Shown: piece after piece, positions 22,701 through 33,110 of the stretch
Layout of the letters: every line of letters begins with the position of its first letter
Numbering within the stretch: position 1 is the stretch's first letter
Source of the DNA: Symsagittifera roscoffensis
Taxonomy: Eukaryota; Xenacoelomorpha; Acoela; Convolutidae
Direction of reading: 5' to 3'
DNA length: 64,000 nt
Assembly: GCF_963678635.1 (NCBI RefSeq)
Contig: NC_087064.1
Coordinates: 35,597,716-35,661,715, forward strand
Notes under the pieces: generated by a model
Seen by the model: only the letters and a program-made list of their open reading frames with translations
Database searches by the model: none
Told to the model about the DNA's origin: nothing
Made by a program: the position numbers and the translations under genes

Positions 22701-24591
22701 ACGAGGAGCTGCAGGACTACCTTCTGTCATTCCAGAGACTGATTTCAATGGTCGACATTCACGCCAGCATCCTGCCTCCCAACGCCGAAATTGACCAAAT
22801 GAGTTTCGAAGAACTCAAAGCTGCCTTTGACAAGTTGACTTTTAGTTTTGAACTGGAGATCTCCAAGGAGCATCCAGTGGCTCAACTGATTAAACAGTAT
22901 GAAGGGTTGAAAGTACAGGTTGCAGACGGGACTAAAGACAACGTGGATATATCGAAAGGTTGGCAGAAATGTAAATGGTTCACTCACGAATTGACTGTTT
23001 GTAGTTGCTTGATTGGAGTAGAAAAACGTGAAAAGAGATTATTTGCTGGTTGATGAAGTGAAACAGCTCTTAACGTACGTTCTGAGCAGACTTTATGGAA
23101 GAATATTCTGTTCGGTTTTAAATCATATCACTGCAAACATTGTGTTTATCCTAGGTATTAAAGGGTTTTGCCTGTTTTTAGAAATAATTGTAAAAGCATT
23201 GAGGGTTGCGATGAAGCAATCGAAAGCCTTCTTCACCGAGCTTGCAGAAGCGAAGCTGCTGAAAATCCAAAATCTGCAAAACTATCAAAATATGAAATCA
23301 AATGACCCTCTAGGGCAAAGCTCTCTTGGATTGGACTCCATGACTAAGCTGAAGAATTTGAAGCTCAAAAATAAAGGCAATGGAATGTGGAAAAGGTGGG
23401 ATGAAACGACTCCTAAGTTGTCATCTTTGGAACAATACAAAAATGTGATGCTTGGAAGAGGTGGTAAATCAGGAACTGTGACGAAGAGAGTTTTCCACAA
23501 TGTGAAAGGGACGGGGTCCGCCAAGACATTCCTGAAGGTGAAGCTGACACAGCTGTCGAAGGTTGTTGAGATGGATGATGACAACATTGAGTTGCCCACT
23601 GATGAGTTGTCGATTGAGCTGGACACTGACGAGCTGATGGGGGGAGACACGGTCGCAGGGGCAGACGTTCAGGACATGGAGGTATGAAGATCTTAGTCTA
23701 ATGGATGTCTAAACAACAAGTTCTCAATTCTACTAGTAAAAACTAAAAAAAAAACTGATTTGACCAGAAAAAAAACAACATATTTGAAAACAATGAATTG
23801 AATTTATGTTAAATTTTGTACAGGGAGCCATCATGAAAGTGAGTCATATTCTTTCGGCCTGTGTGCGATGTTTCTAAATAAAGAGATCCTAGTTTGAAGG
23901 TAAATAGGGGTTTCTTAACTACCCCCATTTCAAAATGCTCTATTCGTCTCTTGGTACCAAATCTCCATATACTTAGCCATTGATTTAATTCTCCGCATGG
24001 GGTGGTTATTTTTTTACCAGATACGATCCGGGGGGGGGGGGGGGGGGTGGGAGGGAGGTGATCTAGTGAAGAGTAAACTGAAAACAGTCGCCTGATTTTT
24101 GAAATGTTTCCAGGTGCATCTGTTGGCTGTGGGCTCGAGTGAGGAATACAAAAACCTGATGCAGGATCCGGAGCAGCTGATATCCATCATCAAGAATGCC
24201 CTGAAGAGTGGACAGACGATGATGGTGGAGGGGGATCCCATGACGTCCAGAAACGCTATCCAAACCCAGATGGAACACTCGAATCTAGCGAACAGGCAAT
24301 TTGTGATTTTTTGCATTATTCGTTAAAGAAACGAATTCAAGAAAGATGTGTGAATCGATTTGGATAACGTATTTGGTACCAAGTCGTTCGAAGTAACTTG
24401 TACATTTCTTGTCTGGTTGAAGATTTGTTGAATTAGTTTCGAGTTTGTTTAGGTATTGGGATCCAACGCAGCGATCAACGAGCGCAAGTGGTCCACTTTT
24501 TCCGGCTGCCAAAACTTCGAGTCAGTCGTCATCCGAACAAGAGAATGATAATTCTAGAAGTGAATATTCGAGAAATTACCACTTAGTCTAA
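16720..24591 (+). CDS. OS-9-like ER lectin (MRH domain), seven-exon model
   Basis: The proposed exons are 16720-17362, 17507-17788, 21752-22462, 22599-22958, 23182-23681, 24114-24295 and 24453-24591. All junction phases agree and the joined frame is 938 codons plus stop. Exons 1-2 begin with a hydrophobic signal peptide (ITIFIIFLCNLLTTAS). They then contain the mannose-6-phosphate-receptor-homology fold of OS-9/ERLEC proteins: VNQGWWTYEFCFGTQIMQFH, GHFSHETVWDNQTF, and SKCELTG spliced to HAREAQVKFYCAP. A cysteine-bearing TCRYVIVVNTPTLCD follows. OS-9 recognises trimmed N-glycans on misfolded ER proteins and delivers them to the HRD1 ligase for ERAD. Exons 3-7 are not recognisable as OS-9 tail by eye and rest on splice phase alone. 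The upstream TTTTCAG ten bases before the ATG could be a splice or trans-splice acceptor. Exon 6 would use a GC donor (intron 24296-24452). Confidence 0.75.
18041..18092. repeat. Intronic copy of the 648-717 repeat
   Basis: It shares CCCTTGCAATCG and TAAACAACTTTGTTCACAGA with 648-717. It lies in intron 2 of the OS-9-like gene. Confidence 0.55.
18864..20465 (+). repeat. Four repeat modules in OS-9 intron 2
   Basis: Modules near 18864, 19187, 19622 and 20354 share a segment like CTCCACTATCGAACAGCGAAA. Three of them also share TTTCGAAAATG-x-A-x-TTTA and TTATCAGA-xTTC, then a GCGAAAC or CGAAAC end. Spacings of roughly 325, 435 and 730 bases show repeated duplication with indels rather than a clean satellite. 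No coding frame is conserved across them. Confidence 0.75.
19991..20326. repeat. Foldback repeat: two direct copies and one inverted copy
   Basis: A block with CTGGAAAAACA, AAACCAC, GAGACCT and ATAAGAG occurs at 19991-20095 and 20112-20203. It recurs inverted at 20230-20326 (TATAGGTCTTGGTGGTTTTT, TTTTCGCGCGGTTTGACTT). A looser plus-strand relative of the inverted form lies at 18753-18830. Transcribed RNA of this intron could fold into a long hairpin. Confidence 0.75.
21030..21345 (+). repeat. ~165-bp tandem duplication with GAGAGTACTCTC palindrome
   Basis: Two copies each carry GAGAGTACTCTC, an AGTTG or GGTTG-TAATT-like segment, the segment TCCAAAT and TGACTGCTCAATT (or CGACTGCTCAATT). They then have a TTTCCAGATATGA or TTCCAGGATGTGA tail. 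The second copy starts about 165 bases after the first. It lies in intron 2, just upstream of exon 3. Confidence 0.8.
21752..24591 (+). CDS. Exons 3-7 of the OS-9-like gene model, acidic/coiled region
   Basis: This is the C-terminal two-thirds of the model, listed separately because its link to OS-9 is weaker. Exon 3 is charged and helical (GNLFKNDPELKALREGSLF, FKRMKELELEGQNILIELKK) with coiled-coil potential. Exon 4 reads VRIEMRGEVGKSLDLGRHG, FHYEELQDYLLSFQRLISM and VAQLIKQYEGLKVQ. Exon 5 has KQSKAFFTELAEAKLLKIQ and an acidic DELSIELDTDEL end. Exon 6 has HLLAVGSSEEYKNLMQDPEQ. Exon 7 is Ser-rich and ends YHLV. Every intron boundary preserves frame, which strongly supports a real gene. If exon 2 is instead spliced to 17842, the OS-9 part would end with a short tail (VSRKKIVGKF...), and this would be a separate gene lacking its 5' exon. 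I do not recognise a named domain. Confidence 0.65.
24031..24058 (+). repeat. Poly-G run in intron 5
   Basis: About 18 consecutive G, followed by a G-rich TGGGAGGGAGG, lie 55 bases upstream of exon 6. The run could form a G-quadruplex in DNA or pre-mRNA. A smaller C run is at about 26937-26948 and another G run at about 31851-31860. Confidence 0.9.
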
Positions 24592-25719
24592 CTTCGAAGC
24601 TTATTTTCAGTACCAGAGACAGTTAACCAATGACTAAGTCGTGCCGCTAAGAAACGAAGGGACCAAGTTTGCTTCAGCTTGTTAAATGAATTTACATATC
24701 TGATTCCAGTTTGATCTGATCTAAATTTACTCTGCTGGGTTGCGGATATAGACTTATAGTTAAATTAAATACGAATTTAGATGAAAACTTTCGCGCAATG
24801 CGCGCAGCTACCAATTTCTGCTAATTTAATATGATTTGGGTGTTTACTGTGTGTATCATCCCTTACAGATATTTTATTTGTTGTTGATAGAAATTCATTG
24901 TTTGTATTCTTTTTTTAAACGAAAAAAGCATCCATATATTTGAAAATCCACTATTAAATTTATTTGGGAGTTTGCATGTAGGTGTTCATGTACATGTAAC
25001 TTTTGCGCTGGGGGCTTTTGACTCAGGGCCTTTTGTCGCTCAGCCGAAAAATTGAATACGAGTTTTTATTGTATCCTTTTTTTTCTAAAAGTTACAGATT
25101 TTGCTCGTCCCAATATCACTTGAGGAACTGATTCTTAAGGAAAACGCTTGTGTTGTACTACGAGGTTACTTGTTGCAATCCAACTCGCATAAAACGTAGC
25201 TGGGTGTAGACAACCGTGCAAGTAGACAGGTCAGTGAAAAGAACAATAATGTAGTAGCCAATGGGAATTAAAATGCTAGCAAGGATATCCGGTTGCTGTG
25301 CAAGTTGTACAAAATGTTCCGACCATACTCATAAAAATACCTAGAAGGCTTTTTCATGTTTTTTTTTCTTCAAATTAGTGTTGGTTTTTATGAGTCGTGT
25401 GATAAAAGGATCTGAACAAATTATAGAAATTAGGCATGTTCAACAGTCTCAGTAGAAAGGCAAATCGGTCAACGGTTTTTGTCGAAAAGTGACTAGAATA
25501 ATTTAAAAAAAAATTTTTGCCGAAAATTTTTTGAATTATTTATTCTCAAGATAACACTAAGAAAAGAAACCCTTCGAAAAATAAATTTACTGGAGTTAAT
25601 CTAAAGTCTCGTAGCTTATCCTTCTATAATAAGCCTTCTATAACAAGCTTTGATATGATACAGCACTTCACCTATTACGATGATTGTTTGCGGTAATTGG
25701 TTTTGGATGAACATCAAAA

Positions 25720-25975
25720 TAGCCTGCTCGCTCACCTTATTAGCTCGAAATTGGACCAAAAATCAAAAATTGCTAAGGATTTTTTCTCAACACTGGGGAA
25801 TATTTTCTCAACATTCTAATGTCGTGCAAATCACGACTGAAAGGGCTGATCCATCACTCGAACCATTTCGATGATTATTTGTGGTATACTTGATTTTGCG
25901 GGAAAAAAACTAAAACACATCCGATTACAAAAGTCCTCCCCCTTTTTTTAATGATTGCAACAAAAACGAAGTATC
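25720..25975 (+). repeat. Dispersed repeat shared with 35490-35765
   Basis: Both places share a GCTCGAAATTGGAC or ACTCGAAATTGGAC start, a TTTTTCTC(G/A)A segment, and AATCACGAC(T/G)GAAAGGGCT. They also share CGATGAT-x-ATTTGTGGTA, ACTTGATTTTGCG and an AAAG-TCCTCCCC tail ending in CAAAAACAAG-like sequence. Orientation is the same. No coding frame is seen. Confidence 0.85.
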
Positions 25976-26404
25976 ATTTCATACACTATTTAAAGTGGTC
26001 ATAATGCATTGAAACTTCCAACGATCAAGACACTAATAACGCTGAGCATATTTTATCTTCGTGTTGTACATCGTAACATATACGTAAAACAACTATGGCA
26101 ATATACAAAATTCAAGGGTATATAAAAGATAATATTAGGCAGATTGCGGTGGTTAGTGTTTGGATCAAGTCATTACAGGTCGGAGTGAGGCTGGTCACTA
26201 TTTCTGCTTGATCTCATAATCACTAAATTTTGCGTATTTACACATGCGGAGCGTAGTGGGATAATACGATGCATTTTTTTCCTAGCCTACCTAGCAAATA
26301 AAAGTGCTCATATGGTGGCTCTTCTGCTATAATCGCAATCTGTAGCGTTGGAAATTTCATAGCAACTGTTCTCTGTAATATTGGTGGCTAGTATTTGCCG
26401 TTAG

Positions 26405-26475
26405 TCAAGCGTTCGTGGCTCAGGTAAGTACGTGAGATTCCTAAGCTACTTATCGTAGGTTCAACGCCGCAAATA
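26405..26475 (+). repeat. tRNA-like SINE candidate
   Basis: The segment GTTCGTGGCTCAGGTAAG resembles an A box with D-arm. GTAGGTTCAACGCC resembles a B box, about 33 bases after it. Spacing fits a tRNA-derived promoter, but stems are imperfect. It is probably a decayed tRNA gene or a SINE head. Confidence 0.4.
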
Positions 26476-28677
26476 GCTCGTTTTATTTATATTTCGGGAA
26501 TTTCTGCTGCATTGCATTGGCAATTTATTAGCATCTATAGCTGCATCATTGCTGGCTCGTTGTAGATAATTTTCAATGGTGCAGACGCGAGAACGTGAGA
26601 CTCCAAATGTCTAAGTCACAGGCTTCCTTCTTTTTTTATTTAACTTTTTAAGATGCTTTGTGTCGTTTTATTGCTTGAGTTTGCGGAGCGCAACTTGGCC
26701 TGTGTCAGATATTAATTGCCCTCTTAATTTCTTTTCGCGTCCGGATTTTTTTTCTGTTTTGTCGACTTAAAATTGAGTATTTTATTTGTCTCAATTTTAT
26801 TTGATTTTTAGTTTTGAAAGCTTATTTTAGTATTTTGTATTTTCTTCGATTTTAAACTCGCCTTGTCTCTGAATTTTATTCATCGCAGTGGTCTTATTTT
26901 ATTGCTTATGTAAACTATTTGATACCCCCAAAACCTCCCCCCCCCCCCATCTGTAGTGTCCTAGGCCAAGCTACTGCCCTAGAAAAATCACTGCTAAAAA
27001 CATAGGTTGATTTCTGAAGTGTCTATGGAGTTTCTAATGGAAAAACAAAACTAATTCGGTTTAGGTTCTACCTCGAGAGGGGTCCCTCAAAATAACCAGA
27101 TCGTTTGAGGAAATTACTTCAAGTTGATTAGTAGGAAGGTGACTATTCAGCCCCAGTTTTTTTTTTTTAAATTAAATTTGTGTTTATTTTGCGAGTCTTG
27201 TGTGAAAATCCCACTCTTTAACGGTTAATACATTAACCAAGTTGATGATTTCGAAATCATAAATTAAGTTGAAACAAGAAATTTGCATCCTATAAACTGT
27301 TAAATTATTGCAATTCGATATCAGAAAATCATTGTTTTTCGTGAATTAATTTAATTGCATAGATGATGTACAATTTGGATTTCAATTATCAAATGCAAAA
27401 TTAGTGTAATTGTCTGCATGTAAGTTTTCAAGTGTCAATAAACTAAAAGAAGACTTAATTAGATCATCTGTTTTTTTTCAGGTAAAGTAAGTTAGTTATT
27501 CACACTTGATATTTTTTTTCGCATGTTGACTGTTGATTTTTTTAAATTTCACTTGGAATTCTTTTGCTGAATGGAACGCATTTTACGCTCTGCTATAACA
27601 AAATGATCAATAGAGCGTAAAAATTAATATTGATGACATGGTTTTTGTTCCGACCACCCTCTTGTAGAGGGGAAGGCATTTTGATTAGCTCGTTTCTTTC
27701 GCCCGATTTTGACGACCTCAAACAAATCTCGTAGGAGGACAAGTGTGGTATCAGTTAAAACCGTTATTGAATTTGTTATGATTTGGATTCCAAAAAAGCT
27801 GTCTCACTTTCGAAAAAAAACAAGTCTGAACAATTCGGATTCCATAGGGCATTGCAACAGGGTGCCTCATTTTTACTCGTAAATAAGTTTGCCCGTTTGT
27901 TCAATTCAATTTTTGATGATCTTAAATCTTCTAAATTCATTATTGAACGGCTTCGAAAGTTTCGGCTGATATTATATCGTTTTGTGAGCTCAAATTGCGT
28001 CTTATGAGCTAATAATTTTCTTGAGTGTGTGTGTGTGTTTTGAGCGAGTGGGCTTCAATTTTTTTTGAATTTTAAGTTTTTTTTGTTAATGAAAATTTTT
28101 CTTTTTCGGCTTTATGGGTGTCTGCTCAAGTATTGTCGGCTTCGTGAACGCTTCGTAAATCTTTGTTGCAATGCTAATATAATACTCAATTGTCGTAGTT
28201 GAATTTTTTTCGAATTGATTTTAATTCATGACAAATTGAGCCAAACGTGAAAATTATGAGAGATCTAGTTTTTTAATTTTTTTTGTGGCTGCGGTTTTCG
28301 TTTCATTTTGCAAGCTATGTTTGTTTTGTGTCGCAAGTGGTGCAAAGCTTTGCTTGGCCTCGTTGTGTTCAAATTTACTTTTAATGAGTTGATGGATAAT
28401 ACATCACTGTGTAAACTTGGCAGACTAGAAAAAAAATCCTTCTGGGTCTTTAGTTCAGTTTCTTAAGTGCTGTTTCCCATTGAGTTCTAACTTTATTGAC
28501 AATTTTTGAAGTTAACGACTTTTGAATACCTTAGATTCGCAATCAAATGAGGATTTTCTTAACGTCATGCATTTTTGGAACGAAGCGTTTGAAGGAACTA
28601 TTTGAATCTATCCAAAGATGGGTAGATTAGATGAAAAGCCTAGTTTTGTAAAAACAGTAAATGTGTTTCTTATTCAG

Positions 28678-29433
28678 ATTTGTGTTGTGATGGAATTGAG
28701 ACGTCGAATGAGGCGGAGAAGGGCGATGGGAATGAAGACTATGAGGTGGCTGAAGATGCGAACCACGAGGAGTCGACTGGTGAAAAGCACCACCTCTTAT
28801 CAGGAAGAATTGGCCCTCAATCGACAACTTGCGAAGGAGGTAAGAGCCGAAAACCTTTTCGGAGCAAAAAAAAACGTTTTCTATGCTTCAGACAATTGTC
28901 GAGTAGTGTGATATATCATTGACAGCGAATGAGAATCCATATGATTGCTTTATTATTATTGCTTACATGAGCTCCAAAAGTTAACGGCTATTTCTATTGA
29001 GTTTTTTTACTGTAACTTTTTCATCAATTATGGAATGGTTTTTAATAGAGTATCCACTCTGAATTTGATAGAATGAGTCACCTTGTTCAGCAATGACTAA
29101 CGAATGAACATCAATCAATGAACTGAGCAAATCATTGTAGCCAATGTTTTTCAGCTGAACGAGGAGAAAGAACGAGAGGCTCTGCTTGTGGCTCAAATTA
29201 GTCAGCTAGAGTTAGAAAAGGCAGCAATTCTCATGCGAAGCTATTCGGACTTCCAGAACGAAAGTGCAATTGAAGAAACAGCTGACCACAGCCAGATCCA
29301 AGCCGAGGAATCGGAAGATGCCATTAGGTGCCACCAACTTAGAGAGCAAGTCTTGAATATAAAAGCTATCGCCGAAGAATGTTTGAAACTTTTAGACAAA
29401 ACTGACCATGACGGGTCATCAAAAACTGAATAA
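28678..29433 (+). CDS. Coiled-coil protein, last two exons
   Basis: Exon A (28678-28839) follows TATTCAG and ends GCGAAGGAG before GTAAGAG. Exon B starts at about 29155 after a TTTTCAG and ends at a TAA at 29431-29433. The joined frame reads SYQEELALNRQLAKE, then LNEEKEREALLVAQISQLEL and later REQVLNIKAIAEECLKLLDK, a strong coiled coil. In this frame the first half of exon A is extremely Arg/Met-rich. The alternative frame there reads as an acidic stretch (SNEAEKGDGNEDYEVAED), which looks more protein-like. A one-base error or frameshift near 28788 would join the acidic part to the coiled coil. Upstream exons were not found. It could be a distal part of the 16.7-24.6 kb gene through an alternative 3' end. 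No family is recognised. Confidence 0.5.
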
Positions 29434-31774
29434 TTGCGCCAAATGATCTTTTAAGATTGGTTTTTGTTTTTAGTTTAAACAAAATTTTAATTTTGTTTAA
29501 TTTGTATTAGTTAAGACGCTTTGAAATGATTGTTTCTTCAATTTTTGAAGTAGTTCTGTGTTTAAAAAGGTGTCTGTAAATAAGTATGGAATTTTTTTCA
29601 GAAGTTTGACGAAATAGCCTCTAAGCAATTAAAATAGAAATTTGTTCACATATAACAGCGAATTGGAAAAAGATCTCTATTTTTCTTAAATCTCAGTCAA
29701 GGCGGAATTGTCTGAGAGGTAATTATTTTGAAAGGAGAGGGCGCGCAAAAAACGCGCTTTTTTGGTCAAAATTTGTCAAATGTGTAAAAACAGCAATTTT
29801 TGCCTGCGATGCAGAAATTTTTTCCACAAAAGATGTCTTCATACTGGTTTGACGAAAATTTCGAAATCAAATTTGGCCGGGTTCTACTCACCGACGAAAT
29901 CTGGAAACGTTCGCGATAGTCTCGAAAATAATTGCAAGTCTCAAATAGTAAAAAAGGGGTAGCGGTATAATCTGAAAAACTGTGACAATATAAATTCTTT
30001 CAATTTGGCAGAACTTTTCAAAAAAAAATACAAGTTTTCGTTTTCATGTCGAAGGCACCATATGTTAGAAAAATTTGGACCAATCAGAGTCGCATAAAAG
30101 CGCTACAAAGTTTGTTTTTTGTGGCAATTTGGAAAAAAAATTAACAAAAGAATGATTTCTGCTACTCAATAGCTGGCGGTGTGCGAGCTGACAACCATCA
30201 GGCCGGACCAGGCGTTTTCAAAAACAATAAAGACAGACCAGACAACATTTGTCAGACCGATTGCGGAATTTTGAAATCCTGAGTTGTTTTCCTGACTATA
30301 AAAATCTTTAAAACTTTTTTTTGAGTTACTGGAATACAAAATCCTGATTGGGTAATTACAATATTCTCTTTCATCCGGTCCCTCTTCAAGAAGTTCCCCA
30401 GACTGGCGAAGTGTCTGTGACCGAATTATTAGCTTTTTTTGCTGAGTTGCCGCAAATTCATAAAAGAGAAAATATCTGAACGCTACAATTCCCAGGAATT
30501 TCTCCGGAATTCACCGGGAGGGAGTTATTGTTTTTTTTCTTCTTTTTAAAACTGTTTTGCACAGTTTTTTGTCTAGTTTTTATTAGGTACTAATTAATTT
30601 TAAAAAAATTGTCGACAAAGGTTTTTTTTAATTCCGAAGAAAATTAACTACACTAGCCAAAGCAAATGCCCTGTAATTGGGAACCAGATTTTATTTCGGA
30701 TTTGTTATTTTTGCTTCATTTTTTGTCGGTGGCTCATCGTGCGTTTTTTTTTCCAATTCAGCAGCAATTAGCAAGGGTGTTGCTGGCGGGTACTTGATTT
30801 TCTACGTTAAAAGTATTGTCGTACTAGTTGCGTATCGCAGATTGCATCATTTCATTATTAGTTTTTATCATATCATGTTATTGCTCCGAAATCTGCTCTG
30901 AATAATTTCGTCGTAAATTTATAGAAGTTTTAAAATTTCCGAACTTACTGAAACTATCCCTCGTTGTTTTGCGGTCCTTGAATCTGGTATTGTAATATTT
31001 GGAACAATTGGATCAACTGGTAAAATATTTTCAAACCAGACTGGCTGACTTCTGAAACAAGATGTGATGGCCAAATTTTGGGATTTAGATTTTGTCCTAT
31101 TTATTAAAGTAAAAAACCCGTTGGGACCAAAATAATTTGGCCAATTCTTCACAATCAATTTCTTACAAATTAAAAGTAAACTCTTTTAAAACACAAATTC
31201 ATTGGAAAGTGTATGCATTTAACATCCTTATTCTTGGAGTTATTGATATCAGTCGGTGCTGCGTTCAATCTAATACGTCCAATTATGAATTTTGGGGTCC
31301 AGTTTTGACAACTGAGTCATCAGCATTTCCAACATGAATTCAAAAATGTGGGCCTGATTGTGGAAATTTGGATCAAAAGCGCTTCGAAAAACAGCCGACA
31401 CACAGAGAGTCTCAATAACTCGTAGGAATAGGACAATGTCAAATATTTGTTATTTTGAAAAAATCTCGACTAAAAAACTAAAATCTGAAAAATCATTAAT
31501 AATGTGATTTATAAATTGCCCAATTTATGAAAAAAGATGACAGAGATAGGAACTGAGCATCTGAAAAACCAACTTGCGGGTCGAGGGTTCTGTCAAATTT
31601 TTGAACATTTTTGAGCGGAAAATAAAGTAAAGAATAAATTGGAAGGTCGAAGTATCCTGAACCTGCGGAAACTCCGATATTGCCAATTTTTTGCCGATAT
31701 TGCCAATATTGCCGATATTGAAACTCCGATATTGCCAACTCCGATATTGCATCAACAAAAATGGCAATGCAAAG
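29434..31774. other. Intergenic stretch with MITE-like debris
   Basis: No gene is supported. The segment near 29735-29790 (GAGGGCGCGCAAAAAACGCG, then GGTCAAAATTTGTCAAA) resembles the interior of the hAT MITE near 34845-34880. That suggests an older relative. A GATATTGCCAA-type short repeat fills 31665-31750. Confidence 0.45.
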
Positions 31775-31891
31775 CAGGGGCGGGTCTAAGATTTTCTCAA
31801 GGTGGGCGGATTTTCAAACAAAATTCGAAAAAATTGTCGAATTTTTGAGCGGGGGGGGGGGCATCCACCCCTCCCCCTAAATCTGCTATTG
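31775..31891. mobile_element. hAT-type MITE, 117 bp, perfect 8-bp target duplication
   Basis: The left terminus is CAGGGGCGGGTCTAAG and the right terminus is CCTAAATCTGCTATTG, an imperfect inverted repeat of the CAGGGGCGGATC type known for hAT elements. It is flanked by ATGCAAAG at 31767-31774 and again at 31892-31899, an exact 8-bp duplication. The interior contains a G run and a C-rich segment, and no coding sequence. Confidence 0.85.
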
Positions 31892-32527
31892 ATGCAAAGT
31901 GTTGGTAATGTGCAGAAAAATCCAGGCTAATCCGAATTTCACATTCATCAATTCCCGAGCAATCCGTTTTCTACATATATCCTTTTTTGTGGATATTCCG
32001 ACTTGTCATGCATCGTTTTTTAAACTTCTCTGATCTTGCCGCGAATCGTTTTTTCGATAATTCCTCTCAATCTGAGGACAGTTTTCTGACCATTGCGCTA
32101 TATCAGTGGATCTATTTTTGTCTTGTTTATTCATTTGCTTGGTGCTAACTTGCCGCTTAATGAGCATACAACTTTTTTGGTTTTACCAATAAAGGTTTTT
32201 AGGACTAACAGTTAAGAAAAAGTTAATTGTTAAAAACTGCAGTAAAGCAATTGAAAATCATTGTGTTTTGCTGAAAGCTTCAGCAACAGTTTTAATTTTG
32301 TTGACCTACGAATTTGCATTTTTCACCTACTCCTTGACAGTATTTGAGCACAATTGTTTAAGCCGAAAAGCTCTGCATTAAAATGGCAAAAAATTAAAAA
32401 CTTCTTTTCACGCCATGACGCTCATGTGATTTGAACTTGTCAACGGATAGTGAAAATCTTACAAAACTGTTTGAGATTTGATTAAATTTAATGTAGCGTC
32501 CAAAATTGGCCAGTTTATCAAAATATG

Positions 32528-32750
32528 CAGTGTGGGATTTTTTCGGGGTACTATTTTTCGCTGACCAACCCCAAAAATTCTTTTAAGGAGCCTTAGATGC
32601 AATATGTAATTATATTTAGGGGAAATAAGTGCGCCAAAATTTTTAGTGGCTTGGGTAAGCTCAGAAAACCAAAATTGACCGACCAGAAAAAAACGTGGAC
32701 AAAATGTTTTTGAAATCCCCCTCCTCGCGAAAATCCTGGATCCGTTCCTG
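32528..32750. mobile_element. Probable hAT-type MITE, diverged
   Basis: The right end reads AATCCTGGATCCGTTCCTG, an inverted form of the CAGGGGCGGATCCAGG-type terminus. The left end (CAGTGTGGGATTTTTTCGGG) is weaker. The candidate target duplication is AAAATATG against AAGGTATG (six of eight). The interior shares a GCTGACCAACCCCAAA or GCTGACTGACCCTAAA segment and TTTTAAGG with the 34.7 kb element. Confidence 0.55.
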
Positions 32751-33110
32751 AAGGTATGTGGTTGATCATATATTCGTTGCTTTCAAAAATGAAATATTGA
32801 GCTTTCTGCCTTTATTTAGTTTTCTTAGCATTTTTTATCTCATTTTCTGGAGCACTGGAAATATTTGATGTTTACAACGAAACACTCCAAAAAAAGATTT
32901 TTTTTTATTGTGACTACTTTTTACGGTTGCAAAACTCATGCAAGTCAGGTATCGTAACCTGACTCTTATGGTAATTTGATTATTATATTTTGGAAAAAAA
33001 AAACATTTGTAAAGTTTTTAGTCTTAGGAGTTTCTAAAATTATATGATATTGAAGCATTTGATGCTTTTATGGCAAATATTTTTCAGTTTTTTGAGTTTA
33101 GTTTCCAGCA

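Larger units (their letters stand above)
24592..28677. other. Intergenic repeat-containing stretch
   Basis: No gene can be supported here. It holds a dispersed repeat (25720-25975), a tRNA-like SINE candidate (26405-26475), a poly-C run (about 26937) and a short GT run (28029-28040). The hairpin motif copy is near 28333. A GTTCCGACCACC block at about 27650 is the inverted counterpart of the GGTCGGAACAAAAAC end of the 35.5 kb repeat. Confidence 0.5.

Noticed and set aside
29762-29962. Cys-rich small ORF resembling a zinc finger
   Set aside because: The Cys spacing is irregular, and the sequence overlaps debris similar to the hAT MITE interior.
31665-31750. Coding potential of the GATATTGCCAA repeats
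   Set aside because: Simple tandem repetition explains the open frames on both strands.
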